A stretch of DNA of 33,920 nucleotides from Chlorobiota bacterium (GCA_013151245.1 JAADIR010000095.1:1-33920), one strand, 5' to 3'. Numbered from the stretch's first letter, positions 23,757 through 33,572 are shown. Made by a program: numbers and translations. The notes: a model not told the origin generated them from the sequence alone.

Positions 23757-25481
23757 TTATTTTTCAATTCCTACGGGATTAATAATTTTAATCTTTGCAA
23801 GAAGTTTGTTTTTTCTGTCAACTTCCACCGCAGCCGGCTGGGCGGAAACATTTACGCTGATAACCGTATCTTTCGATGAAATGTAAAACAGAGAATCGGC
23901 AAACGGACGGTTGGGGAAAGAGAATCTGATTTCCAAAGGAAAGTAAAACGCCGGATATTTTTTCTGTTTTTGAGAAATTGAAATATTGAATTTACCGGAA
24001 GATTTATCGCCCGGCAAATATTTAATCTCAAGTTCCGGGATGCCTTCGCCTTTGTAAACCCATTGGTCGAAAAACTTTTTCAGATCTTTGCCGGATATTT
24101 TTTCGGCGACATTTTTAAAATCATCCGTCGAAGCGTTTTTATATTTGAACTTCTCGTAGTAAGTGCGGAGCGTTTTAAAAAACATTTCATCCCCAATTTC
24201 GGCGCGGAGCATGTGAAGAGTCCATGCGCCTTTATTGTAAATCAAATCGCTGAAGAGATGCGTTCCCGGGTTGTAGAGCGTTCCTTCCGAAAAGTCGTCG
24301 AACTTTGAAAGCATCGTCGATTCCAAAGCGTCTTCGCCCGCGCGCGCTTCCCAATAAAGAGCTTCCGAATAAGTTGCAAAACCTTCGTTAAGCCAAACGT
24401 CGTTCCATGTTTTCGGGCTGACCGCGTCGCCCCACCATTGATGAGCAAGCTCGTGAATATAAACGTCTTTGAAAAAATTCTTTCCGGAAACAAACTTCTC
24501 CCCTATTCCGGTAATGGTTTGATGTTCCATAGCGCCTAAGTCCCATAAGAATTCCGCCACTCCGTATTTTTCCTTCGCAAAAGGATATTGCCCGAACTTT
24601 TTTGAAAAGAATTTCAATGCGTCTTTATTTATTTTAAAATCAATTTTCGCCGCTTCAAGATGTTCGGGAAAGGCGTAATATTCGAGCGGCATTTTCAGCG
24701 AATCGTTAAAGATAATTTCGTCCGTAAAAGAAGAATAATCCGCCGAATAAATTGCAATTAAATATGTGGCAATCGGGTAAAACGTTTTCCAGTGAAAAGT
24801 TTTTCTATCGTTAAAAATCAACGTCTCAATCAGCTTTCCGTTTGAGACCGACGTTTTTGAAGTATCGTTTGTAATGTAAATATCCGCAAGCGCTTTGTCC
24901 GTAGGCATATCGTTGCACGGAAACCACGTCGATGCGTAAATAGGTTCGCTCAGCGAGTAAACGACGTCCTTCTTTTCAAATTTCCCGAAGTTAAAGGAAC
25001 CGAAACCGAGACTTTTGGGCGAGCCGTGATAATAAACCGTCGCCTTCGCCGAATCGGATTTCTCAGGTTTCGAAAAACTCAAGAGAGTTCCATCATGCGT
25101 AAATTTTACTTTGCTCCCATTCATAAAAAGAGAATCGACAATCATATTATCGTAAAAATTGAGATCGATTGCAGAAAGCGTAGGATCAGTGACGCGAAAA
25201 GAGATTCCGGTTTTTCCTAAAATAATTTTTTCTTTCGGATGAAGATCGATATGAATTGAATAATGAAGTACGTCAATCTTTTTTTGATTTGGAGCGTAAT
25301 ATTTTTCCAAAGCTTCGTCGGAAATTATTTCTCCCGAAAAGCCGGCTGTTGCAAATTTACCGCCCCGAACAATTATGTCGTAAAATTTTGAGAGCGGTTC
25401 AAAGAAGACGATAATCCCAATCAAAAATGTAAAAAAGAATAAAATAATCGGGAAACGATATTTATTTTTCTTGACTTTCAT
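23757..25481 (-). CDS. M1-family zinc metallopeptidase (aminopeptidase-like), membrane-anchored
   Basis: The N-terminus KVKKNKYRFPIILFFFTFLIGIIVFFEPL is a signal or anchor helix, so the enzyme acts outside the cytoplasm. An N-terminal beta domain (HYSIHIDLHPKEKIILGKTGISFRV) precedes the gluzincin core, with LGAMEHQTITGIGEKF (GxMEN-type exopeptidase loop, here GAMEH) near residue 313 and HELAHQWWGDAVSPKTWNDVWLNEGFATYSEALY near 343-376, giving HExxH and the third zinc ligand E 18 residues after the motif. GAMEH is common in Bacteroidota M1 proteins. At 574 aa it lacks the large C-terminal ERAP-like domain. It is divergent from glgC, with 88 bp between starts. Confidence 0.92.
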   Translation of the reverse strand: MKVKKNKYRFPIILFFFTFLIGIIVFFEPLSKFYDIIVRGGKFATAGFSGEIISDEALEKYYAPNQKKIDVLHYSIHIDLHPKEKIILGKTGISFRVTDPTLSAIDLNFYDNMIVDSLFMNGSKVKFTHDGTLLSFSKPEKSDSAKATVYYHGSPKSLGFGSFNFGKFEKKDVVYSLSEPIYASTWFPCNDMPTDKALADIYITNDTSKTSVSNGKLIETLIFNDRKTFHWKTFYPIATYLIAIYSADYSSFTDEIIFNDSLKMPLEYYAFPEHLEAAKIDFKINKDALKFFSKKFGQYPFAKEKYGVAEFLWDLGAMEHQTITGIGEKFVSGKNFFKDVYIHELAHQWWGDAVSPKTWNDVWLNEGFATYSEALYWEARAGEDALESTMLSKFDDFSEGTLYNPGTHLFSDLIYNKGAWTLHMLRAEIGDEMFFKTLRTYYEKFKYKNASTDDFKNVAEKISGKDLKKFFDQWVYKGEGIPELEIKYLPGDKSSGKFNISISQKQKKYPAFYFPLEIRFSFPNRPFADSLFYISSKDTVISVNVSAQPAAVEVDRKNKLLAKIKIINPVGIEK

Positions 25482-25569
25482 TTTATCAATCCGTAAATAT
25501 ATAATTAAATCTCAACAGTTCTTATATGTTTTCAACAATGTATTCCCCTAAAAAATTGCAGAGGAAAAA

Positions 25570-26805
25570 ATGGCGTTTACAGGTTCCGATTTAATCCGTT
25601 CGAGTTTGACAATGATTCTTGCAGGCGGCGTGGGGCAAAGACTCTATCCATTAACGATGGAAAGGACAAAACCTTCGGTTCCTTTCGGCGGCAAATATCG
25701 CATTATTGATTTCGCCCTTTCAAATTGTCTTAATTCGGGTTTGAGAAAGATTTACGTTCTCACTCAATACAAGTCCGATTCCTTATCCCGACATATTTTT
25801 GAAGCGTGGAATATTTTCAATTCCGAATTGGATGAGTTTATCTATTCGGTTCCGCCGCAGCAGAAAAAGAGCAACGATTGGTATCTCGGCACTTCCGACG
25901 CTATTTTTCAAAATCTTAATTTAATTGAAGATAGACATAAATGGGTAATCATGCTTTCGGGCGATCATATTTATAAAATGGATTATCTTAAAATGCTGCA
26001 GTACCACATAAACAAGGGCGCCGATATGTCAATCTCAAGTATTTATGTGCCTAAAGAGACGGCGGACAGATTCGGAGTGCTTGAAATAGACGAAAATTAT
26101 GTTGTGAAATCTTTTGTTGAAAAGCCGAAAGACCCGCCCGAAGCGCCGGACAAAGCCGGATATTCTTTTGTAAATATGGGAATTTATATTTTCAACGCTT
26201 CCGTTCTTAAAGACGTTCTTAACGAAATGCATTCAAAAAATATCGAACATACCGATTTCGGAAAGCATGTGATTCCTTATATGCTCAAAAAGAATTTCGA
26301 CATTTATTCCTTCCGCTTTGTTGATGAAAACAGAAAAGAAAAACCTTATTGGGTTGACGTTGGAACTTTAGACAGTTATTATGCGGCAAGTATGGATTTG
26401 ATAAGCGTAATTCCTCATTTCAATTTATACGATACGCATTGGCCCATTAGAACAAAACAAGTTCAGCTTCCGCCGGTTAAAACTTTGTCCCACGAAGGCG
26501 AAAGAGTAGGACGGATTTTCAATTCACTCGTTACCGACGGCACAATCGTATCGGGCGGTTTGGTCGAACGCTCAATCTTAGGACCGAACGTTCACGTCAA
26601 CAGTTACAGTTACGTTACCGATTCAATTATTATGGATAACTGCAATATAGGACGCCGCGCCAGAATCCGCAGAGCGATTATTGATAAAAATGTTATCGTT
26701 CCCGAAGGAACTGAAATCGGCTTCGATTCCGAAGCGGACAAACAAAAATTTACCGTAACCGAAACCGGCATTGTCGTAATCCCGAAAAATTATAAGTTTG
26801 AATAA
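25570..26805 (+). CDS. glgC: Glucose-1-phosphate adenylyltransferase (ADP-glucose pyrophosphorylase)
   Basis: Makes ADP-glucose from glucose-1-phosphate and ATP, the committed step of bacterial glycogen synthesis. MILAGGVGQRLYPLTMERTKPSVPFGGKYRIIDFALSNCLNSG (residues 17-59) is the nucleotide-binding signature. LSGDHIYKMDYLKML holds the metal-binding Asp, FVEKPKDPPE the sugar-phosphate-binding Glu-Lys, and YWVDVGTLDSYYAASMDLI the WxDVGT motif. A left-handed beta-helix domain follows with hexapeptides such as SGGLVERSILGPNVHV and IGRRARIRRAIIDKNVIV. At 411 aa it is standard. SD agagg lies before the ATG. No other glg gene is in the window. Confidence 0.96.
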   Translation: MAFTGSDLIRSSLTMILAGGVGQRLYPLTMERTKPSVPFGGKYRIIDFALSNCLNSGLRKIYVLTQYKSDSLSRHIFEAWNIFNSELDEFIYSVPPQQKKSNDWYLGTSDAIFQNLNLIEDRHKWVIMLSGDHIYKMDYLKMLQYHINKGADMSISSIYVPKETADRFGVLEIDENYVVKSFVEKPKDPPEAPDKAGYSFVNMGIYIFNASVLKDVLNEMHSKNIEHTDFGKHVIPYMLKKNFDIYSFRFVDENRKEKPYWVDVGTLDSYYAASMDLISVIPHFNLYDTHWPIRTKQVQLPPVKTLSHEGERVGRIFNSLVTDGTIVSGGLVERSILGPNVHVNSYSYVTDSIIMDNCNIGRRARIRRAIIDKNVIVPEGTEIGFDSEADKQKFTVTETGIVVIPKNYKFE

Positions 26806-26944
26806 TCTTATTAATTTTACAATCGGAAACTATTAAATAGAGAATTATCCATTCTCCATCATACATTGTCCATCAAACAAGTTCCGTTGTTTTTAACTAT
26901 TGTATTATCTTTCAAGAAAGAAAAATATTTTATACGGAGAAACA

Positions 26945-29900
26945 ATGGGCGAAAAAGATATTCTTTCCCTTGAAGAAATAAGAGAAAAAGTTTTTGCCGG
27001 TTCGGCGTCGCTTGAGGAAAATGAAAAAGCCGACGTTATTTCGGCTATTATTTACGCTATTGAAAAGCCGCTTGAGTCGTTCGACGAAAACGAGATAAAA
27101 TTGCTTGAGGAATCCCTCGCCAATCTGTTTGTTTCCGGTCTCGCCGAAGCGCTGGTTGATACGATTGAACCGGAAATATATTTTACGTTCGGCAAAAGAC
27201 TTTTCGACGATGAGAAATTTCATTCGTCCAAACCGTTCGCAAAACTAATTCACGCATACTTGGACGTTTTTCGTCATCCGGTTTTTTTGAAGAAGATTTA
27301 CGGCGACAGAAGTTGGGACTCTTTAATTTCTTCATTGATTTCCAAAAGTAATTTTCGTGTAAAAGAATTATTTGAACAAAGAGCGTCCGAATACGGAAAT
27401 AAACCTTTGCTGAGAACCATTTCCAACAAGCGGACCGTTAATTATTCATGGTCGTACGTCGCCAAAAAAACAAGCGAATACGCCGCCGCCCTCGCCGAAA
27501 ACATTTCCGGTCCGGAAAGCAAAGTCGCATTTTTGATGAGCAACAGTCTGCAAATGGCTCTTCTCGATCTATCGTGTCTTACTTCCGGCGTCGTAAACGT
27601 TATGCTGCCCGGCAATTCCGTCTCGCAGCATATTGAATACATTTTAAATCAAACAAAGGCGGAGCTTCTTCTTGTTGAAAACGAAAAACAACTTTCGAAA
27701 GTTAAGATTGTAAAAAACAGACTTCATTATGTTAAAAAAGTCGTTCTGCTCGAAGGCGCCAGCGTTGAAAAATGGGTTGTTTCATTTAAGGAATTTCTAA
27801 CGGCAAAAGGAAACGGAAGCGAAATTTTAGAGAAGCTCGAAAAGGAAAGGACGGTTGAATCAACCGCAACGCTTATGTACACTTCGGGAACGACCGGAGA
27901 GCCGAAAGGAATTATTTTCAAAAACAAGAACATTGTTTTTAAAAGATTCTGCCGCGCAATGGCGCTGCCCGATATCGGCGAACGCGACAGATTTCTTTCC
28001 TACCTCCCGCTCTTTCACACCTTCGGGAGATTCCTCGAACTTATGGGCTCGGTCTTCTGGGGCGCGGAATATATTTTTATTGAGAACCCTTCCGCCGAAA
28101 CGATGATTTCCAATATGCGTCTGGTTCAGCCGACAATTTTTATCAGCATTCCCAAAAAGTGGATGGAACTCTATGAGCATATCGCTTTGCAATGCGACAT
28201 TGAGTTTGACAACGAAGAAAATATAAGACAAACGGTTGAATCATTTACCGGCGGAGCGTTGAAATTCGGGCTTTCAGCCGCGGGTTTTCTTCCCCCTGAA
28301 ATATTCAAGTTCTTCCAAAAATACGGCGTGGAAGTAATGAGCGGATTCGGGATGACCGAAGCCACCGGCGGAATAACAATGACGCCTCCCGGAAAATATT
28401 CGGAAAACTCTTTGGGCGCGGCTTTGCCGGGCGTTGAAATTAAACTTGCAGAAGACGGCGAGCTTTTAATCCGCGGCGATTACGTGATGGACGGCTACTA
28501 CGGACGCGCGAAAGAGGAAGTCTTCGATTCGGAAGGCTGGTTTCCAACCGGCGACGTGATGAAAACGGATTCGAACGGTTTCATCGAAATTATCGACAGA
28601 AAAAAAGAGATATACAAAAACATAAAAGGCGAAACGATAGCGCCGCAGAAAATTGAGAATTTCTTCCGCGACTTTGAGTTCATTCATCAAGTCTTTCTTG
28701 TGGGCGACCACAAGCCGTTTAACGCTCTCCTCATTCATCCGACGGAAGAAACGGAAGACAGCCCGCTCCGCGATATGACCGAAGAACAAAAACACGATTA
28801 TTACGCTTCGTCGGTCGCAACCGTCAATCATTTTCTCGCGCCGTTCGAAAGGATAATCGATTTTAGAATTATCGCACGCCCCTTCTCCGCAGAATTGGGC
28901 GAGGTTACTCCGAAAGGGACTTACAAGCGGAGAGTTATTGAAAAGAATTTTGACGACGTTATTTCGGGAATGTATAAAAAGAATCACACCGAAGTTAACG
29001 TAAACGGTCTTGTCGTAAAAATTCCAAATTGGTTTCTGCGCGAGAAAGGAATTCTTTCCCGCGACGTTTTTGCGGAAGACGATAAATTGGCAATACCGGA
29101 ACTTGAAAAAGAATTGACAATCAAAAAAATTGACGCCGATAAATCCGTTTATCAAATAGGCGATTATAATTTTGTAATAAACGATTCGTCAATCGATCTT
29201 CAGCTGATACTAATTGATCCGCGTCTTTGGCTTGGCAACGCGTCTTTTGTAGAATTCACCGGAGAGGAAATTATCCAGTGGGTCCGAAGTCCGCGCCAAG
29301 AACCGAAATTTAGATTTCATTCAAAACAAAACGCCGAATTCGATTTGCCGATTTTAAAAGTAAGAAGAAAAATTGAAGCCGGAGAAGTTTCGTTCCTCGG
29401 TCTTCATCAAGCGCTATTGATTCTTGAAGCGGACAATTACGAAGCTCAGCCGGCGGCGGTAAAATACGTCTCGTTATGTTTGAAAGACGAAACTCTGCCG
29501 GTTCATAAATATGCGTTAAACGTTCTCCGCAATCCTCAATTGGCGACGTTCAAAGAAACGAGACGGGAACTGTTAAAACTTATAATATTAAATTCTAAAT
29601 TGGATAATCTTAAAGAGTTTATTCTAACTTTCTTAAAAATCGATTATGATATAATTACGAACGACGTAGTTGAAATAATCGTAAAACTGAAAGACAAGAA
29701 CAAAGTTCTGGAAATTATTGAAAACATACTTTTCGAAATAGTAAAAGAATTACCGTCCGGATCGGATATTGCAAAATCTCCCGCGCCCAGCGTCTTCAAT
29801 CTTTTATCCGTTTACGGCGTCAAACATCCCGCCAAATATAAGCATATCAGACGCGTGATGGTTTTCTATCAGTTAAATCCGGAAAACAAACCGCTTGCTC

Positions 29901-31726
29901 AAATAGCCGCCGACGAACGCTCGCGTATGAGAAGCGGATTCCGAAAATGGCTCGGAGAAAATCAGCGGATTGCAATTCATCAGGAAACCGGCGAGGAATA
30001 CAGCTGGGAAGACGTTATCATTTTTGAAGAAGGAATTAACGAAGCGGATAAACAAAAAATCGTTAATTCAATAGTCAACACGCCGATATTGCGCGAAACG
30101 ATTTTTTTAATCGCAAACGGAAGACAAATCGGTTTGTCAAATATTCTTCCGAACGGAATTTGGATCAGTTTTCTGCACGAAGACGACTTCAAAACTTCGT
30201 ACCGCGTTTCGGTTCAAACCGATTATTTCGGGTTGTTCGATATTGTTTTAAATATCAACAAAGGACTGCCGAAAAGCGAAATTATTGAGGAAGTAAATTG
30301 GCATTGCCTTTCCGATTCCAGATATTTCAATCAAGAATTGCTCGGCGAACTCGGCGCGCTGTACCGCGACGGAGAAATTTGGAGCGCAAAATTTATTTCC
30401 GGCGAATCGGTGGCAAAATTTCTTTTCAGAAAATCGAAAAAAGGAACCGCCGAAAGCGAGCGGCGGCTTTTCTTCCTCTGGCCGTTTTTTATTTGGAATT
30501 CCGCCTCGCTCTATTTCGGTTTTTGGCGGTTGACCGGAAAACGAATGTTCCTTGAAGACGCTTCCCCTTCCAATTTCATTATTCCTCCGCACGATTATCA
30601 AACGGGCACAAGAATTGTTTCAATAACCAAACGGGCGGAATTCGAAAACCTTAGCGAACTTTTCAGCCTCTATTTTGAAAGTATGATTGAAAAAACCGAG
30701 GAACAATATCCTTTCCTGAAAAAAGAAAAAATATGGAAATATATTTTCAGCGGTTTGATTAATTCATTCGGCGAAAAGGAAGGTTTGAGAATACTTAAAG
30801 AACTGCAGAGAGAATTGACCGATATTCCTTCCGGAAAATTCAAAAACGCTCTGCCGGAATTGGACGAGTTTCTGCGGAACATCGAAGAGTTCGGTTTCAT
30901 TCCAAAGCAGCTTTACTTTGCAATCAAAAGATTCCACAGATGGCTCGCGCTCAATGAGGACGCGCAGTTGAACGCTATTGCCGAAATGCTGAAAGAGCTT
31001 TATTCCACATATCAGCTGAACGAATGCGAAAAGAATTACCCCGAAACGCGAACGAAGTTTTTCCTTATGACGATTTTTGCGGGAACAAATTCCGAACTTG
31101 AATTGAAACTCAACGAAATCATACAGCTTCAGCGAAACGACGACCTGAACAAAGAAGAAACAATCGCCCGCCTTTCGGATATTAAAAACCAAATTGAATT
31201 GAGCGAACGGGAAGATTATTTCTTAACGCGTTTGAGCTATCCGCATATTAAACCGTCGGACGAAGCGGCAATCCTTCGTATGCAGACCGAAGGCGCGCCG
31301 TCGTCTAATCTTGTCGTGCAGTACGAAGATTTCGACGGCAATCCTTTTATGATTCGCAAACCGATTTCGCCGAAAGAAATTTCCCGGCTTCATCAATTAT
31401 TTATTGAAGCGAATATGCTCGTAACGTTTCAAAGCGACCACGAATTTCTTATCGCGCTTTCCGAACGCGGGTTTATTATCGGCGGACTTTTCTATCGTTT
31501 CATCGACGGCGAAACTGTCTATATGGATAAGATTGTCGTCTCCAACCGTTACCGCCACAAAGGCGTAAGCGACAAATTGATGAACGAACTTTTCAACAGA
31601 ATGAAAACGCAAAACGTACAAAACGTTACAACCGGATTTTTCCGACCGGAATATTTTTACCATTTCGGGTTTAAAATTGAACGGAAGTATTCCGGATTAG
31701 TAAAAAAATTATGGGCAAATAAATAG
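26945..31726 (+). CDS. Giant fusion: AMP-dependent acyl-CoA synthetase-like domain, unknown middle, C-terminal GNAT acetyltransferase
   Basis: 1,593 aa from the ATG at 26945, chosen over the track's TTG at 26900 because GGAG precedes it by 6 nt. Residues 1-130 are a helical region of unknown type. From about 140 to 700 is an ANL-superfamily adenylation domain with YTSGTTGEPKG (from 312), SGFGMTEATGG, GWFPTGD (531-537) and a C-terminal IDRKKEIYKNIKGETIAP hinge, closest in look to long-chain acyl-CoA synthetases. Residues about 800-960 are alpha-helical and HEAT-like. Residues 1140-1215 contain SAKFISGESVAKFLFR and later EDASPSNFIIPP, faintly like the Lys and catalytic-loop (D-x-x-P-x-N) elements of a kinase-fold phosphotransferase. 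The end has MDKIVVSNRYRHKGVSDKLMNELF, a GNAT acetyl-CoA motif, near 1531. Ligase plus acetyltransferase in one chain suggests an activate-and-transfer or self-regulating enzyme. Substrate unknown. Confidence 0.85.
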   Translation: MGEKDILSLEEIREKVFAGSASLEENEKADVISAIIYAIEKPLESFDENEIKLLEESLANLFVSGLAEALVDTIEPEIYFTFGKRLFDDEKFHSSKPFAKLIHAYLDVFRHPVFLKKIYGDRSWDSLISSLISKSNFRVKELFEQRASEYGNKPLLRTISNKRTVNYSWSYVAKKTSEYAAALAENISGPESKVAFLMSNSLQMALLDLSCLTSGVVNVMLPGNSVSQHIEYILNQTKAELLLVENEKQLSKVKIVKNRLHYVKKVVLLEGASVEKWVVSFKEFLTAKGNGSEILEKLEKERTVESTATLMYTSGTTGEPKGIIFKNKNIVFKRFCRAMALPDIGERDRFLSYLPLFHTFGRFLELMGSVFWGAEYIFIENPSAETMISNMRLVQPTIFISIPKKWMELYEHIALQCDIEFDNEENIRQTVESFTGGALKFGLSAAGFLPPEIFKFFQKYGVEVMSGFGMTEATGGITMTPPGKYSENSLGAALPGVEIKLAEDGELLIRGDYVMDGYYGRAKEEVFDSEGWFPTGDVMKTDSNGFIEIIDRKKEIYKNIKGETIAPQKIENFFRDFEFIHQVFLVGDHKPFNALLIHPTEETEDSPLRDMTEEQKHDYYASSVATVNHFLAPFERIIDFRIIARPFSAELGEVTPKGTYKRRVIEKNFDDVISGMYKKNHTEVNVNGLVVKIPNWFLREKGILSRDVFAEDDKLAIPELEKELTIKKIDADKSVYQIGDYNFVINDSSIDLQLILIDPRLWLGNASFVEFTGEEIIQWVRSPRQEPKFRFHSKQNAEFDLPILKVRRKIEAGEVSFLGLHQALLILEADNYEAQPAAVKYVSLCLKDETLPVHKYALNVLRNPQLATFKETRRELLKLIILNSKLDNLKEFILTFLKIDYDIITNDVVEIIVKLKDKNKVLEIIENILFEIVKELPSGSDIAKSPAPSVFNLLSVYGVKHPAKYKHIRRVMVFYQLNPENKPLAQIAADERSRMRSGFRKWLGENQRIAIHQETGEEYSWEDVIIFEEGINEADKQKIVNSIVNTPILRETIFLIANGRQIGLSNILPNGIWISFLHEDDFKTSYRVSVQTDYFGLFDIVLNINKGLPKSEIIEEVNWHCLSDSRYFNQELLGELGALYRDGEIWSAKFISGESVAKFLFRKSKKGTAESERRLFFLWPFFIWNSASLYFGFWRLTGKRMFLEDASPSNFIIPPHDYQTGTRIVSITKRAEFENLSELFSLYFESMIEKTEEQYPFLKKEKIWKYIFSGLINSFGEKEGLRILKELQRELTDIPSGKFKNALPELDEFLRNIEEFGFIPKQLYFAIKRFHRWLALNEDAQLNAIAEMLKELYSTYQLNECEKNYPETRTKFFLMTIFAGTNSELELKLNEIIQLQRNDDLNKEETIARLSDIKNQIELSEREDYFLTRLSYPHIKPSDEAAILRMQTEGAPSSNLVVQYEDFDGNPFMIRKPISPKEISRLHQLFIEANMLVTFQSDHEFLIALSERGFIIGGLFYRFIDGETVYMDKIVVSNRYRHKGVSDKLMNELFNRMKTQNVQNVTTGFFRPEYFYHFGFKIERKYSGLVKKLWANK

Positions 31727-31776
31727 AAACGGTAATATTTTTCAAATTTAATTTTAATCAACTTAACGGAGCAATT

Positions 31777-33453
31777 ATGAAAAAATATTTTATTCTTTTT
31801 CTTACGACGGCGTTTCTCGGCTACGCGCTGATCGGCTGCAAGACAAACAACGCAAACGAAAACTCAAAACCGGGAAAGAGCGAGATGCAAAAGAAAATAG
31901 ACCAATTCGCGAAAACGGAAGTGAAATACGACGCTTCCCTACTCGATGAAAATCAAAAGAAAATTGTTCATAACCTATACGAAGCGGCGAAGATAATCGA
32001 CAAAATATTTTTAACGCAAGTCTATTCGAAAAATCCCGAAATTAAAAAAGAACTTACCGCGGCAAAGGACGAAAAAAGCAAAGAGATTTTGGAATATTTC
32101 AATATTATGTTCGGACCGTTCGACAGACTCGACCACGACAAACCGTTTTACGGTAAAGAAGAGAAACCGTTGGGCGCGAACTTCTATCCCGAAGATATGA
32201 CAAAAGAGGAATTTGCGAATTGGATTAAAAATCATCCCGAGGACGAAGAATCTTTTACGTCGGAATACACGGTTATCAAGAGAAACGGCGATTCGCTTTA
32301 CGCCGTTCCTTACGCCGAAGAATACCAGGAAGATTTGACAAAGATAATTGCGTATCTCCGCGAAGCCGCCGAATTCGCAGATAATCCTACGCTGAAAAAA
32401 TATCTTCTCGCTAGAGCTAAATCGTTTGAAACGAACGATTATTTTGAAAGCGATATGGCGTGGATGGATTTGAAAGATTACAGAATTGAAGCGGTGATTG
32501 GACCTTACGAAGTTTACGAAGACGGATTGTTCAACTACAAAGCGTCTTACGAAGCGTTCGTCACAATCGTCGATCCGGCGGAATCCGCTAAATTGAAAAA
32601 GTTCGCATCTTATTTAACCGACATCGAAAAGAATCTTCCTATCGACGACAAATACAAAAACTTCGACCGCGGTTCGGAATCGCCGATCGTAGTCGTGCAG
32701 GAAGTTTACGCTGCCGGAGACGCAAAAGCGGGCGTGCAGACTTTGGCTTTCAATCTTCCTAACGACGAGCGCGTGCGCAAAGCTAAAGGCTCCAAAAAAG
32801 TGATGTTGAAAAATATTCACGAAGCGAAATTTGAAAAACTTTTGAAACCGATAGCCGAAATTGTTTTGGATTCTTCTCAATTAAAATACGTTACGTTCGA
32901 CGGATTTTTCAATCACACTTTGATGCACGAAATTTCCCACGGAGTCGGTCCGGGTTTCATCACGGTTGACGGAAGAAAAACGGAAGTGAAAAAAGAATTG
33001 AAAGAAACATATTCCACAATGGAAGAATGCAAAGCCGACATTTTGGGAATGTTCAACAACGCGTTTATGATTACGAAAGGCGTTTATCCCGCATCGTTCG
33101 ACAAAGAAACTTACGCGACCTTCCTCGCCGGAATTTTCCGCTCAATCCGATTCGGAATAAACGAAGCCCACGGCGGCGGCAACGCGATTATTTACAACTA
33201 CCTTCTCGCAAAAGGCGCTTACGAATACAATGAAAAAACGGAAAAAGTTAAAGTCAATTTCGAAAAAATATATCCGGCTTTAACCGATTTGGCGCACGAC
33301 GTTCTTATGCTCCAAGCCGAAGGAAATTACGAAGGCGCGAAAAAGTTCATCGCAAAATACGCGGTTCTTTCCCCTTCGATGAAAACTTTGATAGGAAATC
33401 TTTCCGGTTTGCCGATTGACATTAAGCCGGTTTTTCAGATTGAAGAAAATTAG
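31777..33453 (+). CDS. Lipoprotein M49-family peptidase (dipeptidyl peptidase III-like)
   Basis: A zinc peptidase expected to remove dipeptides from peptide N-termini. MKKYFILFLTTAFLGYALIGC is a lipoprotein signal with lipobox LIGC, so the enzyme is lipid-anchored outside the cytoplasm. The zinc site NHTLMHEISHGVGPGF lies near residue 386 and the third ligand is in STMEECKADILGMF about 30 residues on, matching the EECRAD motif of M49. The usual M49 motif is six-residue HExxGH; this has the five-residue HEISH form known from some bacterial members such as the Caldithrix enzyme. At 558 aa it is shorter than eukaryotic DPP III (about 730). SD acggag precedes the ATG. It is followed by a strong terminator. 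Confidence 0.9.
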   Translation: MKKYFILFLTTAFLGYALIGCKTNNANENSKPGKSEMQKKIDQFAKTEVKYDASLLDENQKKIVHNLYEAAKIIDKIFLTQVYSKNPEIKKELTAAKDEKSKEILEYFNIMFGPFDRLDHDKPFYGKEEKPLGANFYPEDMTKEEFANWIKNHPEDEESFTSEYTVIKRNGDSLYAVPYAEEYQEDLTKIIAYLREAAEFADNPTLKKYLLARAKSFETNDYFESDMAWMDLKDYRIEAVIGPYEVYEDGLFNYKASYEAFVTIVDPAESAKLKKFASYLTDIEKNLPIDDKYKNFDRGSESPIVVVQEVYAAGDAKAGVQTLAFNLPNDERVRKAKGSKKVMLKNIHEAKFEKLLKPIAEIVLDSSQLKYVTFDGFFNHTLMHEISHGVGPGFITVDGRKTEVKKELKETYSTMEECKADILGMFNNAFMITKGVYPASFDKETYATFLAGIFRSIRFGINEAHGGGNAIIYNYLLAKGAYEYNEKTEKVKVNFEKIYPALTDLAHDVLMLQAEGNYEGAKKFIAKYAVLSPSMKTLIGNLSGLPIDIKPVFQIEEN

Positions 33454-33474
33454 TTTTTTAGTTTTGCAGCGTTT

Positions 33475-33514
33475 AGCGTCAAGCGTTGGGTAAGCAACGT
33501 TTGACGCTTTTTTT
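33475..33514 (+). terminator. Rho-independent terminator after the M49 peptidase gene
   Basis: agcgtcaagcgtt and aacgtttgacgct form a 13-bp stem with one G-T pair and an 8-nt loop, followed by a run of seven T. It begins 21 bp past the stop codon. Confidence 0.9.
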
Positions 33515-33540
33515 ATGATACAGCTCATTCATAAGTGGTT

Positions 33541-33572
33541 TACGGCTCATTTGCTTTCAAATATGAGCCGTA
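33541..33572. terminator. Second perfect hairpin, possible terminator of the converging gene
   Basis: tacggctcat and atgagccgta are perfect 10-bp arms around a 12-nt loop (ttgctttcaaat). It lies between two converging genes. T-runs are weak on both sides, so it could be a terminator or simply an RNA-end structure. Confidence 0.5.

Noticed and set aside
28466-29155. 229-aa minus-strand ORF
   Set aside because: It is antisense to the ligase-GNAT fusion gene, which has clear motifs; the antisense frame shows none.
30248-31663. Several 75-142 aa minus-strand ORFs (30248, 30764, 31397)
   Set aside because: All are shadows of the fusion gene's coding strand, without motifs or ribosome binding sites.
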